Source: an uncultured Bacteroidota bacterium (GTDB lineage Bacteria > Bacteroidota > Bacteroidia > 2-12-FULL-35-15). Taken from it: a stretch of 10,337 nt of DNA. Positions 7,854 to 10,337 of the stretch are shown piece after piece; within the stretch, counting starts at the first letter, position 1, and each line of letters opens with the position of its first letter. Under the pieces are notes generated by a model. It had not been told where the DNA came from, ran no database searches, and saw only the letters and a program-made list of their open reading frames with translations. The stretch lies in NCBI GenBank assembly GCA_903833025.1, contig CAILDT010000064.1:1-10337 (forward strand), read 5' to 3'. The position numbers and the translations under genes were made by a program.

Positions 7854-9770
7854 ATGTGCGGAATTAATGGAATACTTGGTTTGGTGGATTCAACTATTGC
7901 GAAGCAAAAGGTAGTGGCAATGAACACCGCTTTGAAACATCGTGGACCAAATGATGAAGGTTTTTTTGTTGGTACTGAAATTGCTTTAGCACACAGACGG
8001 CTCTCCATCATTGACCTTTCTTCTGCCGGTCATCAACCAATGCAGTCGTATGATGGACGGTACCAAATTGTTTATAATGGTGAGTTATATAATTATAAAG
8101 AACTAAAATTTGAATTACAACGTGTTGTTTCCGGTTCAAAAGAACAAGCATATTTATTTCAAACAAATACCGATACAGAAGTTATTATCGCTTCTTATAT
8201 CCGTTGGGGAGCTAATTGTTTAAAGCATTTCAATGGTATGTTTGCCTTTGCCATTTGGGATAATCAAACAAAAGAATTATTTATTGCAAGAGACAGATTA
8301 GGCATAAAGCCCTTGTATTATTGCTTTACAGAAGGTGTGTTGGCTTTTTCTTCCGAAGTACGTGCGTTATTAGCAAGCGAATTAGTTGCACGTAAATTAG
8401 ATGAAAACAGTTTGATAGATTACCTCCGATACCAAACCGTACACGCTCCAAATACAATAGTGAAAGGTGTGAAGATGCTGATGCCTGGGCATTATATGAA
8501 AGCCGACAATGGCAAAGTTACGGTGCATAGTTATTGGAATATTACTGAAACCGTAAGTGATGCTTCAAAAGGTAAATCGTATAATGAAGTGTGTAAAGAT
8601 GTAAATGTGCTGCTTACAAAAGCTGTGAAACGTCGTTTGATTGCTGATGTTCCGTTTGGTGCCTTTCTTTCCGGAGGAATAGATTCGAGTGCAATAGTAG
8701 GATTGATGAGTAAGGTATCGACAGAAAAGGTAAAAACATTTTCAATAGTATTTGATGAAAGTGAGTTTTCGGAAGCTAAGTATGCACAACTGATTGCGAA
8801 GAAATTTAATACCGACCATCACGAGATAAAACTTAAACCTGAAGATTTTATTGAGCAATTGCCGGATGCGTTAAAGGCAATGGACCATCCGAGTGGTGAC
8901 GGACCAAATACTTATGTGGTTTCGAAGGCGACTAAAGAGGCAGGTATTACAATGGCTCTGTCGGGCTTGGGTGGTGATGAATTGTTTGCTGGGTACGATG
9001 TTTTTAAACGTTCTCTTAGTATTAACAATAAAAACTACCTCAACGCAATTCCTTTATTTATGCGTAAGGCAGGGGCAAACATTTTAAATGCTACCAAGCC
9101 AAGTGTATCTTCACAAAAGATTGCGGAACTATTAAAGTTGAATAAAATAAATTTCAACTCCTTCTATCCTTTATCGAGGCAGGTGTTGATGGATGAGCAA
9201 ATTGTTAATATAATTGATAATGGAGAATGGAGAATGGAGAATGGAGGGTTGCCACGTAATAAAGTATCTGAAATAATTGAGCAAACTCAAATTTCAAATT
9301 TCAAATCTCAAATTTCAACTGTTAGTATTGCTGAAATATCTACGTATATGCAAAATGTTTTGCTACGTGATTCGGACCAGATGAGTATGGCTTCGGCATT
9401 GGAAGTGCGTGTGCCTTTTATTGATTACACACTTGTTGAATACGTGCTTGGTGTTGAGGATAAATATAAAAATCCGGTTACTCCTAAAAAACTATTGGTG
9501 GATTCGTTAGGCGATTTGTTGCCTCGTGAAATTGTTAATCGCCCTAAGATGGGTTTTACTTTTCCTTGGAAAGGATGGATGAAGAATGAATTAAAATCTT
9601 TTTGCGAAGCGAAAATGGTTGCTTTATCTAAAAGAAGACAGTTTAATGAACGAGGAGTAATTAAATTATGGAGGGATTTTCTGGCGGATAATCCTCGTGT
9701 TACTTGGTCGAGGATTTGGTATTTGGTGGTGCTTGAAAATTGGTTGGAGGAGAATGGGGTGGGGGATTGA
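7854..9770 (+). CDS. asnB: Glutamine-hydrolysing asparagine synthase / amidotransferase
   Basis: The protein pairs an N-terminal class II glutaminase domain with a C-terminal ATP-pyrophosphatase domain. It makes asparagine from aspartate or, in many surface-polysaccharide clusters, amidates a sugar carboxylate. The start MCGI puts the nucleophile Cys2 at the N-terminus after Met removal; KHRGPNDEG (28-36) and YNGELYNY follow. The ATP loop is SGGIDSS (273-279). Later come SGLGGDELFAGY and the conserved block LLRDSDQMSMASALEVRVPF. At 638 residues it is longer than E. coli AsnB (554), partly because residues 456-489 contain low-complexity sequence made from two heptanucleotide arrays; both keep the frame as it stands. 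It follows the glycosyltransferase by 18 nt, which supports a glycan amidotransferase role, but aspartate cannot be excluded. The reading frame ends in a G-rich stretch. Confidence 0.92.
   Translation: MCGINGILGLVDSTIAKQKVVAMNTALKHRGPNDEGFFVGTEIALAHRRLSIIDLSSAGHQPMQSYDGRYQIVYNGELYNYKELKFELQRVVSGSKEQAYLFQTNTDTEVIIASYIRWGANCLKHFNGMFAFAIWDNQTKELFIARDRLGIKPLYYCFTEGVLAFSSEVRALLASELVARKLDENSLIDYLRYQTVHAPNTIVKGVKMLMPGHYMKADNGKVTVHSYWNITETVSDASKGKSYNEVCKDVNVLLTKAVKRRLIADVPFGAFLSGGIDSSAIVGLMSKVSTEKVKTFSIVFDESEFSEAKYAQLIAKKFNTDHHEIKLKPEDFIEQLPDALKAMDHPSGDGPNTYVVSKATKEAGITMALSGLGGDELFAGYDVFKRSLSINNKNYLNAIPLFMRKAGANILNATKPSVSSQKIAELLKLNKINFNSFYPLSRQVLMDEQIVNIIDNGEWRMENGGLPRNKVSEIIEQTQISNFKSQISTVSIAEISTYMQNVLLRDSDQMSMASALEVRVPFIDYTLVEYVLGVEDKYKNPVTPKKLLVDSLGDLLPREIVNRPKMGFTFPWKGWMKNELKSFCEAKMVALSKRRQFNERGVIKLWRDFLADNPRVTWSRIWYLVVLENWLEENGVGD
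9219..9246 (+). repeat. Heptanucleotide array (AATGGAG)x4 inside asnB
   Basis: Four perfect tandem copies of AATGGAG encode residues 456-465 (NGEWRMENGG). Since 28 is not a multiple of three, loss or gain of one copy would shift the asnB frame before the conserved QMSMASALEVRVPF block. Similar NGEWRMEN stretches are, from memory, common in Bacteroidota intergenic repeats. Confidence 0.9.
9287..9318 (+). repeat. Heptanucleotide array (TCAAATT)x4 plus partial copy inside asnB
   Basis: Three TCAAATT copies and one TCAAATC stand in tandem (9287-9314), followed by a four-base partial copy. They encode residues 478-488 (QISNFKSQIS region). The array begins 40 bp after the AATGGAG array ends, and both have a 7-bp period and four copies. 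Confidence 0.88.
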
Positions 9771-9934
9771 AGGCGAAACTGCCGAAATTAGAGATTCCAA
9801 CACCAGGTAATCCGAAGCGTGTTCGTGGCGAATAACCATCTTCTTATTAGTAATCTATTTTGTTGTATTTAATTGATTTGTAATTCATTTAATTTCTTTA
9901 ATTTCTCTTCTTTTATGTTGAGTATGGCTCCTCA
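9771..9934 (+). other. Spacer between asnB and the 42-bp array, no convincing gene
   Basis: The first 65 nt keep a 22-codon frame open (reading KLPKLEIPTPGNPKRVRGE, stop 9833-9835), one frame off asnB. After that the sequence is plain AT-rich DNA with a duplicated TTTAATTTC (9888-9905) and a 14-codon frame from ATG 9915 to a TAG at 9957-9959 that enters the first array unit. I see no terminator hairpin and no exact TAnnTTTG element. Confidence 0.5.
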
Positions 9935-10337
9935 AAAGCGTGACCGTCGTACACATTAGTTATTGATGACAGCAATCACGCGTGCTCGTCGTCTTCAGAA
10001 GTTATTGATGACAGCAATCACGCGTGCTCGTCGTCTTAATAAGTTATTGAAGACGCATTTCACGCTTGCTCGTCGCCTTAATAAGTTATTGAAGTCTCAT
10101 TTCACGCGTGCTCGTCGTCTTCAGAAGTTACTGAAGATAGATTTCACGCGTGATAGCCCTATTCAATAACTAATGTGTACAACGGTCACGCGTGTACGTC
10201 GTATTAAGAAGTTACTGAAGACACATTTCACGCTTGCTCGTCGTCTTAAGAAGTTATTGAAGGCACATTTCACGCGTGCTCGTCGCCTTAAGAAGTTACT
10301 GAAGACACATTTCACGCGTGCTCGTCGCCTTAAGCAG
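9935..10337 (+). repeat. Array of 42-bp tandem units, continuing past the window
   Basis: Ten units begin at 9935, 9977, 10019, 10061, 10103, 10145, 10187, 10229, 10271 and 10313 (the last cut at 25 nt). The register is exact, with no indel. A typical unit is CACGCGTGCTCGTCGTCTTA followed by AGAAGTTAYTGAAGACACAT and TT. Units 4 and 8 start CACGCTTG and unit 1 AAAGCGTG; unit 6 is inverted. There are no unique spacers. On the + strand 42 bp is 14 codons and reads T-R-A-R-R-L-K-K-L-L-K-T-H-F, a basic amphipathic repeat, but unit 1 (TAG) and unit 6 (TAA) break that frame, and many unit differences are non-synonymous. Base composition is more GC-rich than the flanking DNA. Function unknown. Confidence 0.93.
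9938..10191. repeat. 29-bp inverted arms enclosing array units 2-5
   Basis: The left arm (9938-9966, in unit 1) and right arm (10163-10191, in the inverted unit 6) are reverse complements at 28 of 29 positions, the mismatch being the 19th base of the right arm. The 196 nt between them hold the rest of units 1 and 6 and all of units 2-5. Outside the arms the sequences differ and I see no target-site duplication. Confidence 0.88.

Noticed and set aside
9963..10169. Confident protein-coding gene in the array
   Set aside because: The frame exists only because the unit length is a multiple of three. It stops inside the inverted unit, has no promoter or ribosome site that I can see, and unit differences do not avoid amino-acid changes. 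I kept it as a finding only.
9938..10191. Insertion sequence or complete mobile element
   Set aside because: Inverted arms are present, but there is no transposase and no target-site duplication, and the arms are themselves array units.
9935..10337. CRISPR array
   Set aside because: The whole 42-bp unit repeats with scattered substitutions; there are no conserved repeats separated by unique spacers, and no cas gene is in the window.

Overview
The window looks like a piece of an AT-rich Bacteroidota chromosome. The evidence is a type IX secretion C-terminal domain at the left edge, two Bacteroidota-type -7 promoter elements (TAnnTTTG) in front of the main transcription units, start codons with A-rich rather than strong Shine-Dalgarno leaders, and small dispersed repeats of kinds common in that phylum. 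Every recognised gene is on the + strand.

Left part (1-1465): the 3' end of a T9SS-exported protein, a copy of a dispersed intergenic repeat, a hairpin plus T-tract terminator, a clear promoter, and carA, the glutaminase subunit of carbamoyl-phosphate synthase. No carB is visible. A spacer (1466-1690) with a diverged ~40-bp tandem duplication and a second TAnnTTTG element follows.

Middle part (1691-9770): five tightly packed genes that read as one operon. They encode an MBOAT membrane O-acyltransferase (AlgI/DltB type); a membrane-anchored protein with a CotH-like domain and a C-terminal right-handed beta-helix; a secreted, C-terminally anchored metallophosphoesterase-like protein; a GT4 glycosyltransferase; and a glutamine-hydrolysing asparagine synthase/amidotransferase. 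Gaps are 4 and 18 nt, and two junctions overlap (44 and 19 nt). The mix of an acyltransferase, beta-helix, glycosyltransferase and amidotransferase suggests synthesis and envelope-side modification of a surface glycan or glycolipid. That pathway is an inference; no sugar-nucleotide, flippase or polymerase gene is in the window.

Right part (9771-10337): about 165 nt with no convincing gene, then an array of 42-bp units in strict register that runs off the window. Units begin with the palindrome CACGCGTG or a variant. The sixth unit is inverted and is almost the exact reverse complement of the first, so the first block is bounded by 29-bp inverted arms (28/29). This array, and two heptanucleotide arrays inside the amidotransferase gene, are the most unusual structures here.
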